A DNA stretch of 64,000 nt from Siphonodentalium dalli (Eukaryota > Mollusca > Scaphopoda > Gadilida > Siphonodentaliidae). A program made the translations under genes and the position numbers. The notes under the pieces were generated by a model. The model was not told the origin of the DNA. It worked only from the letters and a program-made list of their open reading frames with translations, and ran no database searches. The DNA is taken from NCBI GenBank assembly GCA_032622095.1, contig CP136066.1, forward strand, positions 98,105,319 to 98,169,318, read 5' to 3'. This document shows, in pieces, positions 12,732 through 23,977 of the stretch (the first letter of the stretch is position 1; each line of letters opens with the position of its first letter).

Positions 12732-13675
12732 AGACCACAGGGGTTTGTCAGAATGATAGTAAATAAAAAATATAAGAGATATATAGATATATATAGATAT
12801 ATATAGATATATAAGTAATAAATAAAGAATAAGGTCGCAACTAGGGGATTAGCGATTGACGTCATTTTTTTTTATTTTTAGTATCACAAAAATTAGAAAC
12901 ATGAAAAAAACGTTTCGCTCGTGGCGCTCTCCATATTCATTGCTATTATGACTGTTATACATCAACGTGACCGCTGTGATTTACATTTAGCATGACATTG
13001 GCAATATCACCTTATGTTCTCTTTATATCACCGCAACGCCAGGTTTCATTTTCGAACCGTCCGCTGATTTCGTGGACACGCGACCATGTACATCCGTTGT
13101 AATTAGTTGGCGGTGTCAGGCAAAAATGTACACATATAATAAAAGGGCCGAGGAATCTGTGCGTTTGCATCCTGCTGTCCGAATATTACCGGGGCATGTT
13201 AATGTTAGTAACGATGTAACATTTAAAAGATTTAGGTCAAAATATTCGGACCACTGCTGCAAACAACTTCGTCGAAGAGTTGATCAAGTTTTACAGGACA
13301 CCGTACCCAGCAGCGTGTCACCGAGGGCAGCCAACGCTTCGAAAATGAAACTTGCCGTTGCGGTGATTTAAAGAGAAAATAGGTCATGTAGTTAATGCGA
13401 AATTAAATTTCAGCCACATGCAGTCATATTGATGTATAATAGTCATAATAGCAATCTGTCTGAACTTCGATACAATCGATAACATTTTGGCTTTCCTATT
13501 TTCGAGGCAAAAAATTTATAAATACACATTTGTAGGTCAAATCACTAATCCCCTTGATTCAATCCTATACTCTTATTAGTATATTACTATTTATTATTAC
13601 TACTATTTATTATTATTTGTATATATTTATTATTATTATTATTTATTATCATTCTGACAAACTCCTGTGTTAAGA
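12732..13675. mobile_element. Foldback DNA element (about 0.94 kb) with a 99-codon internal frame
   Basis: The outer ends (cacaggggtttgtcagaatg on the left, cattctgacaaactcctgtg on the right) are inverted copies with TTAA close by on each side. Inner arms of about 230 bp (aggggattagcgattgac to gccaggtttcattttcgaa, and the mirrored block at about 13325-13553) are also inverted. AT microsatellite fills the space between outer and inner arms. A plus-strand frame of 99 codons (13072-13371) spans the loop and part of each arm. It is Arg/Lys/Val-rich, matches nothing I recognise, and may be chance or captured sequence. Confidence 0.65.
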
Positions 13676-13907
13676 TGAAGAGATTGGTATAATACTTTTG
13701 ATGTGCATTTTCCCACTTTTATCAACTATTGAGCTGCATCATGCAGTCCGAGATTAAGCTATTGCGCAGGAAATTAATTTCCATTTGTGTTTACTGTTTT
13801 TAGTGTTTACCTAAATTACCATGATTGGCATGAATCGCTCACCGTTTCTGCATAAATCATAATTAAATGTAGAATTTCAGTCAATTTACGAAATGTCATT
13901 CAAGTAC

Positions 13908-13947
13908 CTGGTAAGAATGAAACCTCTTCTATTTCGTTGTCAGACAT
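13908..13947 (-). CDS. M1 aminopeptidase, coding exon 1
   Basis: On the minus strand the frame reads MSDNEIEEVSFLP plus one base of a glycine codon, then CCAG|GTACTT, a good splice donor. Exon 2 (ending at 2484) begins with exactly the two bases that complete that codon and continues DGRNKKSVYEP in an open frame. The acidic start gives the short cytoplasmic tail expected of this type II membrane family. The exon has no homology signal of its own. The call rests on exact phase, the splice consensus and the promoter-like sequence just upstream. An alternative first exon cannot be excluded without transcripts. Confidence 0.72.
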
Positions 13948-14045
13948 ATTCAAAATTCCATTGTCATCGATGAAGATATCGTCAAAATAAACGAACTTTG
14001 TTAATAAAAATCACGCTTGACAGATTGATTTTCAGATCGATAAAC

Positions 14046-14285
14046 AAGTCCGGAAGTTGTTGTGAAACCTGGGACAGATCCAGTCATTACTCGGGGTAGA
14101 AAGGAGCAGTCCAACAAAAACTCCGTCCTGTAAAAGCTAGTCTTGATTGACAGCCGTCTTGTTCCAATAGACGTCTGATAACAGCTGCGGCCATCTTAAT
14201 TTAAGATTAAGCTCCGCCCCTCGACATCTACCGGCGCTTTGTTGGGATGACATTAACTAACACGAACACTGACTTCCGGGTTGAT
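14046..14285 (-). promoter_or_regulatory. TATA-less promoter of the aminopeptidase gene
   Basis: Reading along the minus strand there are an ETS-type site (CCCGGAAGT, about 14272-14280), a GC box (GGGGCGGAGC, 14211-14220), and a YY1-like AAGATGGCCGC (14187-14197) in the orientation usual just downstream of a start site. An inverted CCAAT at about 14163 and a second CGGAAGT near 14048 follow. The predicted 5' UTR to the ATG at 13947 is about 240 nt or less. No TATA box is evident. Motifs are read by eye, and the start site is inferred. Confidence 0.5.
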
Positions 14286-14490
14286 AACACGTTTTTCGAA
14301 AACAATGGATCTAAATTAAAAATCAAGATTAAATCTACTTGAAAACGAAATGACACAAGACTAAATCATAAAATTTAACATCATTGAGTAAAAGCACAAG
14401 AAAAGAGAGTGCGCGCTCCGCATATCGAGATAAATCGATCGAATTGATGGATGCACGATATTGGGCAATAAATTATAAACTGACTCAGTT

Positions 14491-14650
14491 ACTGAATTCA
14501 CTAGTCCAACAAATTAGACTATTCGGATTAATACATATTTTTATATTTGGACATTTACGATTGTATTACTCCTTAAATGGTCCATAAATGTCCAAATATT
14601 AAAATTCCAATTAATCCGAAAGTCTAATTTGTTGGACTACTGAATTCACT
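14491..14650. mobile_element. 136-bp hairpin MITE with 12-bp flanking direct repeats
   Basis: The element 14503-14638 begins agtccaacaaattagact and ends agtctaatttgttggact, folding back along most of its length. It is flanked on both sides by an identical 12-mer, actgaattcact (14491-14502 and 14639-14650). The flanks look like a target-site duplication of unusual length. No coding content. Confidence 0.8.
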
Positions 14651-16374
14651 AACTAACGGATCACAAAATCTATTTGTTATTGTAGGGCCATTAATGCCCT
14701 ATTCTATATCTGATGACTGTTGGACATGAAGATTAGGCAAGTTTTTATCACTTTATTTCACCAATCGACTTTCAATCAATACTTTCTCATATGTCCTGTC
14801 CATCTATTTGTTTACTTGTTTGTCTGTTTTATCTAAATTACTCTACCTGTGAAGGTGACTTGATTGTCAATAAACTTATCTTTACATATATGATAGGCCA
14901 ATAGATATATATCTGTGTTGATTCGTTACGGTATTTAACGTACAAGTCATATTTATAGCTCTAGCCTCTATTAGTTGGGTTGTACATATATGCTAAATAT
15001 GTTGATGTTCTTTGTTGGTTCTTTCGGTTGATGTTATTTCACGGTGTCTGTATCGTCCAGATGATCAATTTCATTATTGTCAACTCAGTCTTGAAAAAAT
15101 GCATATTTCTATTGAGACTTATTTGCTATTATTGCACAAATTATTAAATATTGAAAACAAATATACATTTGGTCAAAATTAATTATGAGCATTGAGCAGA
15201 GCCTGGTTGAAATGCTACGGTGTGGCGAATCATACTCGTCTGCGAGCGACGGTCAGAACTGATGCTATATATGCATGGTTCTATTAATGGTTTGTATTTT
15301 GATGAGGTAAACTGCTCGTAACCTCCATTGTAGACAATTTCACACCAGGTTCTATTCATAAACAAATTAGAAATTTGGCATAAGGATTCAGGAACTGTAG
15401 TAAACAAATGTCTGTCCAAATGACTAGATCATTGAGACTCGGGCAGACATATACGTGTAATCCAATGTTAATAATGTAATGAGGCAGCATGTTTAACACA
15501 ACCTTTATTATTAAACATTATAAAGCTAACATATTAAAGACATATTATGGACTTGTTCGGGCACGTGAAACTGATAAGTTAGTATTCAGGCACCATGCCA
15601 ACTGGGAGAATGTAGTATTCTACTATCAGAGGCTCAGAGCCAAAAATCTGAAACAAATCGACCGTACCACTCCATTGAAAACATCGCCTGAACTACGCTC
15701 AAATGTAAATATTTATGACTAGATTCGGGATGCAACTATCAACGATAAATTTACAAAAATGATTCCGCCAACGAAAGTCACTGCATTTCAATAATATATA
15801 AGAATGACGGTGTGTGTTGTGAATTTGGAAATAATATTTGTAAAAAGTAACTAAGTACTTTGAGGAAGATTATTCACCATTTCTATTTGGTCACCCTACT
15901 GGAGTGTTTCACATCACTTTAAAATTTAAAGAAATATGGTCGAAATGCAAATGAAAGAAATAATGTTGAATGAGGCCAGAAAATAAAGATGCTTTGTTTC
16001 CATGCATCGACCGACCCTAAAAAATAACCCGCCGACCATAAAGTGTTTATTGATATTTGGAGAAAAAAATTTCAAAATTTTTTATTTCTGTTTTTACGAC
16101 TAATGCTCATAAATATTGATGATTATTAGTGTACAAAACACATGGCTTCTAATAACATATCCCTGTGAAAAGTGACGTGAAGTGTGTGATGGGTTGTGGG
16201 TTGATGGGCATGAATTTTGCAATTTTAATTTTATGAGAGTGGATCCCATGCCTGGCTGGTTTACCTGTATGCCTTGTTTCGGACTTATGGAACATACTCT
16301 TGGGTTCCAAATAAACATGCATGCATATTTGTTATTTTATTTGGAAATCTGCCCCTGCATAGTGGTTATTTGGG
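14651..16374. other. No gene recognised
   Basis: AT-rich sequence. Frames of 60-80 codons at 15183-15419 (minus), 15489-15722 (plus) and around 16100-16400 have no recognisable domains and no splice or start context that supports them. Confidence 0.5.
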
Positions 16375-16821
16375 CAGCCCTGGGAATTAAGGAAAGTTTG
16401 CCTAGGTGAAAGAAATCAGCCTAGGAAAAAACAGATTTTACCTAGGCAATTTTCCAACAATATTGCCATCTCAAATAAATATGATTCAATAATAACCTGA
16501 AATGCTTAGTTATTTTGGAGAAAATTTCCAGGCCACTACTCATCATATATATACATTCCACAAAGCATCTCCAAAACTAGTGCCCTTATGGGTAGCTAGT
16601 TAATGGCCCAGTACCATGGAATCAATTTTAGGACAATATATGTAAATAGTGATTTAAGGAAGTCATTTTGGCTAAAGAGGTTCTATTTCTGATAGACACA
16701 AATCAATTTTAGTAACCCAATGAACTTGTTTTACCTAGGCAATATAATTTCCTAGGCAAACTTATTTTGCCTCTGCTTTTACCTAGGCATTGCCTATTGC
16801 CTAGGTCAATTCCCAGGGCTG
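16375..16821. mobile_element. 447-bp non-autonomous element rich in CCTAGG
   Basis: The ends are inverted (cagccctgggaatt on the left, aattcccagggctg on the right) and flanked by a 6-bp direct repeat, tttggg (16369-16374 and 16822-16827). The subterminal regions carry about eight cctagg motifs, mostly as gcctagg or cctaggc, clustered at both ends in inverted orientation. The centre is unique AT-rich sequence. No transposase is present. Confidence 0.8.
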
Positions 16822-17215
16822 TTTGGGTCTGCAAGTTTATTAATTTTGAGGCTATGCAAATTGAAAACAGCACAAACTCAAGATTTGTATATGATTCTGA
16901 TACCAAATTGATGAGCTTATAACTTTATGCATGTACAAGTTCAAGTATATTGCATACATGTGAACATTTAAATATTGAATAAACACCACATGACACATAT
17001 TTTGTTGATTACCATGTGTGATTGCTTGGCCTATATTGCATGTACTATACAAATAATTGTTTATTAATAGTTGATGTTTTGCTCAGTTTCCCCTGTGGTA
17101 TTTTTTGGGTCTGCACTGTTATTAACTTGCAATGGAATCCCCCCCTGCACTTTTATTTGGAGCCCGAGAGTACAGATAGGAACACTATCAACAATCATGG
17201 TGGTGTGTATCTGTA

Positions 17216-17296
17216 CAGTAATGCCATAAGTAATTGACTCTATCTACAGCAGAGTTATGGGTAACTTTTCAGGATTTAGTACTTAGGGCATTACTG
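17216..17296. mobile_element. Tc1/mariner-type MITE, 81-bp short form
   Basis: It has TA-flanked CAGTAATGCC and GGGCATTACTG ends, like 1530-1748 and 40288-40765. Only one full arm remains (with cagcagagttatgggtaa and ttcaggattta). It probably derives from the longer form by deletion of one arm. Confidence 0.75.
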
Positions 17297-17299
17297 TAA

Positions 17300-19960
17300 G
17301 TATATATACATGTATAGAGGTTATCACCACATATGGTAGGGGTACAGCTACTGTTTCCAAAAACCAGGCATGCTAGGTTGGGTGTACTGGCTACCTCCAG
17401 ACAATGGGATGTAGTCGTCACAATACAAGTACAGTATTATAGTCGTGTCATGGGTAAAATTATAAAAAATTAGTGACATCAATTTCGTACCAAGTTGATA
17501 GCCAACTTTAGGAAAATGTGGTATGTGAATATTAAATAAAAAACATTCTTAAGTATGAAGTACCGGTAAGTTTGATCTTTCATCAATCATAATGTATATT
17601 TCCACTGTGTTTATAATCAAGCAATACTTTTCCCACAACACAAGTTGGCATTTTATGTCTCTTCAGTCGAGGTGATTCAATATTTCTGCAGCTGGATAAA
17701 AAATATCAAAATAAAATAGAAAAAAAAATCCCTACCTACCTACAGCCCTCTTTATTCAGATTGTTTGGCTTCGGCAATACACTACGGCAACAGTATGCAG
17801 TGGCCTAGTTTGCTTCAGCAAATTGCTTCGGTATTGAATGCTGATTGCCGTAGGCAATTATGAAGGCTGTACCTACCCTAATTTTTTCGCTCCATTATCG
17901 GAAATATACTCTTTTTTTTTTTTGCCTGACAAATATATTTGTGTTTAAAGAATACAAAAAATGTCAATATAATTTAATATATAGATAATTAAATAAAATA
18001 ATATATATTGAATTAGTTAAAAATAAATTAACAATTTAACATGCTGACCAGTTAACACAATTAGTGACAGTAATCATTATTTCATTATTTAGGATCCATT
18101 GAATGAGACTGCACTTGTCTTCAGTTGTTCAGTGATCAACAATCAGCAGAAAAATTTAATCTTTAAAAAATAAGTTAAAATAGTAATTTTGGGTTCTTAA
18201 ATACGTTCCACATACCGCAGAAAAGAGATTTTTTTCACCTACATGGTGTTACTAAAATAATCTTTAGGAACTCCATATTAAGGTTGATTTAATGAACTTT
18301 ATGAAGCTATGGGGGGGGGGGGTAAAATAATATAAATTGCAACAAAAATGGTAAATAAAATAAATTTCATATGATTTGAGTGAATAGCATATACCACTCA
18401 CACACTGACTCAAGTAACCAAACATTCGTCACAATCAGAGATGGACATGTATGTCCTTTTGTAGCCATAAACACATTTTCAACCGTTGAACTTGACCACC
18501 GGGGTTGCTGGGTGCACGGAAATCTTCCGAAATTGGTTGGCCCATAATGTTTTATAAGTGCAATCTAAGTCGTTCTAGCTGAAAATGTGTTTTAACATTT
18601 GTAAGTCATATCCATATAATTGAGCGTCTTACTGTATAGTATTATTCAATAAATTTGACAGTTTGTGCTATAATTCGTTAACAATTGCAACAACTTGCTC
18701 GTAAAAATTTAAAATGGTGAAGTTTGTTTACCACGTTGGATAGGTCAAGGGTCATTGGCGAAAGGTCGAGGTCACTAGCTGTTCCCTGACGCCTAAAGTG
18801 TATGCTTGGCGTCAGGTAAGCCCTGGTTAGTAAAAGCCAGCTTTGGTCACTAGGACGTAACAACTACAGATACAGACAGATACAGAACTCCAGCTTTCCA
18901 TCCAAGTAATTAATTAATATTCGGATCTACCTAGCATGAGATCGACGAGGGTCCATGTAATCAGACTAGGATCATCCCGGCCCTCAGCCACGTACAATGC
19001 CTAAAAAATAAATAATTAATTTAGTATGTATATATAAAAAAGGAGCTACATCTAAAATAATCATTGGTTGAATGCAAAAATTCGAGAAGGATGGTGTCCA
19101 ATCTGGCCGCGGGACACACTATATGTTATTATTAAAGTAAACTGAGGCCGATCGAGGTGCGATGTAACTGGTGCGCATTCAAGCCGCATTGTCGCGTTTT
19201 CTACTCTATTTCTCAATGGATATGAATGGATTTGGAAAAGCATGTCCGTATTGGGCTATGCAATACATAACGTTTGAAATAAAAAAAAAATCACAAATTT
19301 GTTAATTTTATTGAACGTTTTCGTTCTGAAACACATGCACTAAAATAAAAGTGTTTACAAGCTGATTGGTTTAAGCGGCATAATTAGCTTTATACATGTG
19401 TGAATTGTATAGCAATTTTAAAAGTCTTTTTAATAGGTTATTATATATGTAGTTTGTGTCAATAATGACACAATAATGTACAACTTCTAGACGGTCTTTT
19501 CAATAAGAATTGCCTACATCATTAGAAATACAAATTGGACAATTATATAATAACAACACGGTTCATGAATGCACGTATGCCACACGTAAAATGTTCAGCA
19601 TACACATTTCGTTGATTGCGGCTATTTGATATACGGTAGCTTCCCTAGTCGAATTTTTCAAAATCAATAAGACAGACATGTATGCAGAATTGTGATAAGC
19701 AGAAGCTTAGTGTGTCATACCGTATATACTGTTTAGAGAGTATTCAATTCACAATGTTTCCAACGAAGAAGAGACGACTGTCAAAATTCTTGTGTATACG
19801 ACCTCCAGCTTGATTGTATGTTGATTAATCAATAAATATTGCAACTAAAAGTGGTATGGATGTTCTACGCTGTACGTCTTACTGCGTGATATATGAATGT
19901 TTGGACAAAGACCGTTACCGTACCAAAATCAACATTCAATCAATTCTAAAACGACTTTTT
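17300..19960. other. No gene recognised
   Basis: AT-rich sequence with a run of 12 G at 18311-18322 and a small hairpin at about 18787-18816 (ctgacgcc / ggcgtcag). Short frames on either strand carry no recognisable motif. Confidence 0.5.
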
Positions 19961-20200
19961 TTGCGTATTTCCAACATGCACGGCCTATAACTCAGGCACA
20001 ATTTCTCGGGCCAACACCATATTCGAACTTGACATGCATGTGTCGACATGTGATTAAACCACATACCAAGTTTGTACTCGAATGAAAAACGAATATGGCC
20101 TACTAAAGTTATCACCCGGAAACCAAAAATGTTGATGGCTGGACAGACAGAGATATCGAGTGGACGGACGGACTGATTACCTGTTATACCAATTACCGTT
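19960..20200 (+). repeat. Dispersed repeat copy with GGAC tail
   Basis: This is another copy of the 1-720 family. Diagnostic blocks are ataactcaggcac, catattcgaacttgac and acccggaaaccaaaaatgtt, with a tail gtggacggacggactgatta. Confidence 0.7.
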
Positions 20201-20670
20201 TTGTTTTTCATCGGATACATAGAAAGCATGCAATCAACAGTAAAACATGCACATTATATAAAAACGATTCGAGAATGCACCACATAATTCCTCACGGTGT
20301 ATTATATACATGTAACGGGCAGATTGGAGATATTTCGTATTCTAATCCTTTGTATACTAACTGGATTATCCCAGACAGTTAAAAGGGTACATCGGAATGG
20401 TCTGCATGTGTTATTGCAAACTCCATGCAGAGTTTACCTTCCTTGATGACTCGGAAGTATGACTGGTGCTCTCCGGTAGAGATTGGTGTTATTGGTTTGC
20501 AGGGATCCACGTATATAGGTAATATAAGCAGACGACAGATACATAAAACTACAGAAGGAGCCCTAATTATTGAGGGAATTGTTTAGATAATATGGTCCTT
20601 TGTTGAACTTATTATATGAACATTTCCAATGGGATAATTACTGATCAATGATGCGCATAAAACGGGTTAA

Positions 20671-22067
20671 AGGAACACAGTGTGTTCGCCATGTGCACAT
20701 GTCGTCGGTGGGCTTCTAAAAGGTCGTACCTGCCATTTTGGCGCGAAACTTTTATTGCATTTTCGGAATCTACGGGTTCCATTACATACGTTCCTGAGAT
20801 AACTTGTCAATATTCCATGTATAAATGCAATTTTTCGATGTTTATCAGGGAAATTGGTATCCTAAAATGTCGTATATGGGTTCCCCGCGAAAAGTTTTCG
20901 TTAATTTTAAAATGTCGTAATGTTTATTTTGAATCTGTTCCGGATAGGATAATTCTGATTGGATTGTTAAGAATTTCCCGATGGCACAGCTGGATGGCAT
21001 ACTCCTTATCTCCTTATCCTTAGTGAAAGAGACTAACGGAGCCAAGATTTAAATTTTTAACTTATAAAGAGTCGTAGAACACAATCAAATCATGTTTTCT
21101 CGTCAACTAGAAGATAATTGAACATGAAATTGTTATATAAAGTGTTATTGTGCACAGTTATTGGCAGATACCAATTATATAGTTCCAGAGATAAATAGTT
21201 TTTGTGTCTCCTGAACAATTTGATTTTCCTGAGGTACGACATTTATATATAGGCCTACCAACGATGTGCAAAATAGAAGAAAAAAATCTGTAAAAACTCC
21301 ACTATATATAGATCACGAACGTGGAGAAATAGATCATCTGTGTTCTTATTATTTATTGAGTTCTACAATAACGAAATTTCAAGTGTTGAAAACATTGTTA
21401 TGTTTAAACAACATCTTTACAGATATCTTCAACAAACATCGCTAATTGCGTAGTAAATTAAAATATTTTAGTCTAAATATATTATTTTAAGAATATTTTT
21501 CAGTGACCTTTTCCAATGTTTAAATGTTAAGTTTTTATTAAAGGTAGTCAATCCGATAAGACGGTCCCTATAATTACAACAAAATAATACTTATCAACAT
21601 GTCGTTCAACGAAATGGCCGTAGTATCACTTGATTATCACACAATTTGGTCGTATTACCACTTGATTTTATAGTTATTCATCTTCATCCGCAATTTTGCC
21701 GAGACCGTCGCCTTGACGATTTATCCCAGGCCACAAATAAGTACATATCTCAAGAAATAACAAATTTAAAAACTCGATATCTGATAACTTCGAGCTTTGA
21801 CGGGCGGGTTCTTCGACTCGAATCAAATATTTTTAACGCCCCGTATTTAGGGAGCGTTAATCGGATTATGTATCTTTGAACTTTGGTATCTTATTGAACT
21901 GATCGGCTATTCGTTGGTAATACCAATATAACTGTAATGTTTGGATATGCGAAATTTAAGAACAAAATCGATCTATTTTGATTGTAGATGTTGGTGATAG
22001 TTGTTCTGACAGACTTTTCTAAAATCTCATTTCACATGAACCCACTTTGAAGGAATATTGTGTCCCT
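20671..22067. mobile_element. TTAA-flanked element, about 1.4 kb, with a second element nested inside
   Basis: Left TTAA|AGGAACACAGTGT at 20667 and right ACACAATATTCC-type inverse ending CCCT|TTAA at 22071 form short imperfect inverted ends with TTAA duplications. This is the pattern of piggyBac or Kolobok elements. A plus-strand frame of 113 codons (20682-21023) starts near the left end but has no recognised domain. A copy of the AAAGGTACTCAATCC family sits inside at 21542-21877. The pairing of the two ends is moderately supported. Confidence 0.5.
21542..21877. mobile_element. TTAA-flanked MITE (AAAGGTACTCAATCC family), short diverged copy
   Basis: It starts TTAA|AGGTAGTCAATCCGATAAG and ends near cggattatgtatctttgaa. 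Internal blocks are shared with 31225-31690 (acggtccctat, gatttta.agttat, gtacatatctcaagaaat). Confidence 0.7.
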
Positions 22068-22374
22068 TTAAGTTTTCACACAGTGTATACTATTCAACAT
22101 GGCATACACCCACTTCGCCTTTGGTACTATAACACATATACAAACCAATAGCATATACTTCAAGTTTCCTTCGACCTAGCCAGCCAGTTGCGTCTGATCC
22201 GTAGTGCCAAACCATTTTATGATGTTGCAACATTTACTGAAATGAACGTGCACATTTCTTTCCACCAGTATAATCCGTGCATTTCTTGGAATCATTATGA
22301 CGAAACAACCGCCCAGAGACGTGACGACAGGGAGGGGGGTTGGGGTGGCTCACCCCCCCCCCCAACTTTGGTCC

Positions 22375-23290
22375 AAATTTTCAACAGTTGGAAATTTCAT
22401 ACCTGCCAAAACATTAGTTGGAAATTTAAAACCAACAATAGGTTGAAAATGTTCTTGTAGTCTGATTTTCAAACAATATATAGGGGGAATACAAATTTTT
22501 TGGACCAATATTTGCATATTTTCCTATTTGTTGTCAAAATTTTGGACTGAAATGGTCATCATGTTTGAAATTTTCCAACCTTAGAGGGGTGACAGGTTGG
22601 AAATTTCCAACAGGTTGGAAATTTCCAACACTTGGAAATATTGTGTCCTGGTCCCTACCCCCGTGGCCAGTCAAAAACTGCTAGTTAATTTAAGAAAACA
22701 ATATATTGTCATACATTTGGTGAACATTGTCATTGGAATTGTCATCAGTTGGAAATTTTCCAACCTAAGTGGGGGTGTCAGGTTTGGAAATTTTCGACTC
22801 TAGGAAGGCTTGAGGCCAGTCTAGATGCTAGGATTTTGCGATTTTCTTGTTTAGATTTCAAAATTTTCGCACACCGGGCCGAGGCATGGTCGGCCCGGTG
22901 TGTCATTGTCCCTCCCCCGTGGCCAATACAATACTGCTGATTAGTTTAACAATATTTTACTACATTTTGTCAAACTTGTGGACTGAAATGATCATCAGTT
23001 GGAGAATTTTCCAACCTGTGGGGGAGTATGGAGTTTGAAATTTCCATCACTATAGGAAAGCTTCAGTTCAGGCCAGGCTAGATGCTAGGATTTGCGATTT
23101 TCTTGTATAGTTTTCAAAATTTTCTCACACCGGGCTGAACAACCATGGTCGGCCCGGTGTGTCCTGGTCTCTTGTCATATCCGTGTGCATTTGTCTGGAA
23201 TTAGACCACTAGATGTTAGGATTTATGCAATTTTCAGGTTAAAATATGTGAATGTTCTCACACCGGGAATATAGAACCATGGTTTATGGA
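22375..23290 (+). repeat. TTGGAAATTTCCAAC repeat block with CACACCGGGCCG hairpins
   Basis: There are many copies of gttggaaattt(t)ccaac in both orientations. Two tandem subunits (about 22800-23050 and 23050-23280) each hold ggctagatgctagga, tttctcacaccgggc-like sequence and a hairpin cacaccgggcc / ggcccggtgtg. The same family is inverted at 24220-24650 and 58260-59960. Frames within are by-products. Confidence 0.75.
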
Positions 23291-23305
23291 TATACAGGAT
23301 ATTAA

Positions 23306-23458
23306 TTAGGCCTGAGCACAGAGGTGCAAGGGGGAGGGTGCAAATGGAATTATTCAAAACTTGTGTTTTGTCTGATTTTAATTCAAGGGGGGGGGGGGGG
23401 GGTGCAGTTAGAATTTCCTAATGTGGTCACACCCCCGACAGAACTAGCCACGTCCCTG
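23306..23458 (-). repeat. GTGCAGTTGG repeat copy with 16-G run
   Basis: This is the inverted relative of copies at 57640-57790 and 58945-59085 (shared words: gaattcc/ggaattatt, tgcaccccc/gggggtgca, cctgagcac). It contains G16 at 23387-23402. Confidence 0.55.
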
Positions 23459-23599
23459 CTGAACCGCCGAATCAACAAAATAATTAATTCAGGCCCATAG
23501 TCATTCAAACTTCAACATAACACATATTGATGATCACAAAACACCGAGCGAGTCGTGTCTATAACGCATTGTTCACACAGTATATTGACAGACAGAAAT

Positions 23600-23770
23600 A
23601 TCATATTACCACCCGCCTGACATATTGAAACAACCGAATACCGTCCAACATTTCTTATTATGCCATATATAATATATACATGTATACCTGTACTGAAATA
23701 TATTGTATATTATATCCATATATATCTGTAATGTCTTAATTTGACGATCAGAATAAACTAATTGAATTGA
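23600..23770 (+). mobile_element. Possible LINE 3' tail
   Basis: The sequence ends in cagaataaactaattgaattgaattgg. An AATAAA-like word followed by a short TTGAA microsatellite is the usual form of many non-LTR retrotransposon 3' ends. No coding part was recognised upstream, so this is tentative. Confidence 0.25.
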
Positions 23771-23814
23771 ATTGGAAGGTTAGATGCAGCGCAGAGATAT
23801 GTTTCTTGGTTGCC

Positions 23815-23835
23815 GGGGGGGGGGGGGGGGGGGGG
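23815..23835 (+). repeat. Poly(G) run of 21
   Basis: A homopolymer of 21 G, the longest G run in a region with several. The only longer homopolymer in the window is C27 at 24293-24319. Length may be unreliable in sequencing. Confidence 0.9.
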
Positions 23836-23977
23836 TATGCAGTTTTTTTCCAGACACAACTCGCGGGTGGGTGGGTGGCTGTGTCGGGGCCGAAAAAATT
23901 GAGAAATGCATTTTTTTCCTACACTGAAATGTACTCATTTTGTCCTTTATGGGAAGCCAAATTGACATTTAATAAAT

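Larger units (their letters stand above)
2485..13907 (-). other. Intron 1 of the aminopeptidase gene (11.4 kb)
   Basis: The boundaries come from a GTACTT donor at 13907 and a polypyrimidine-AG acceptor just before 2484, with matching codon phase (one base plus two bases) on either side. The intron is filled with dispersed repeats, hairpins and foldback elements listed separately. No exon of another gene was recognised within it. Stretches 5346-8280 and 11100-12050 contain nothing I could identify beyond AT-rich sequence and fragments of repeats. Confidence 0.7.
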
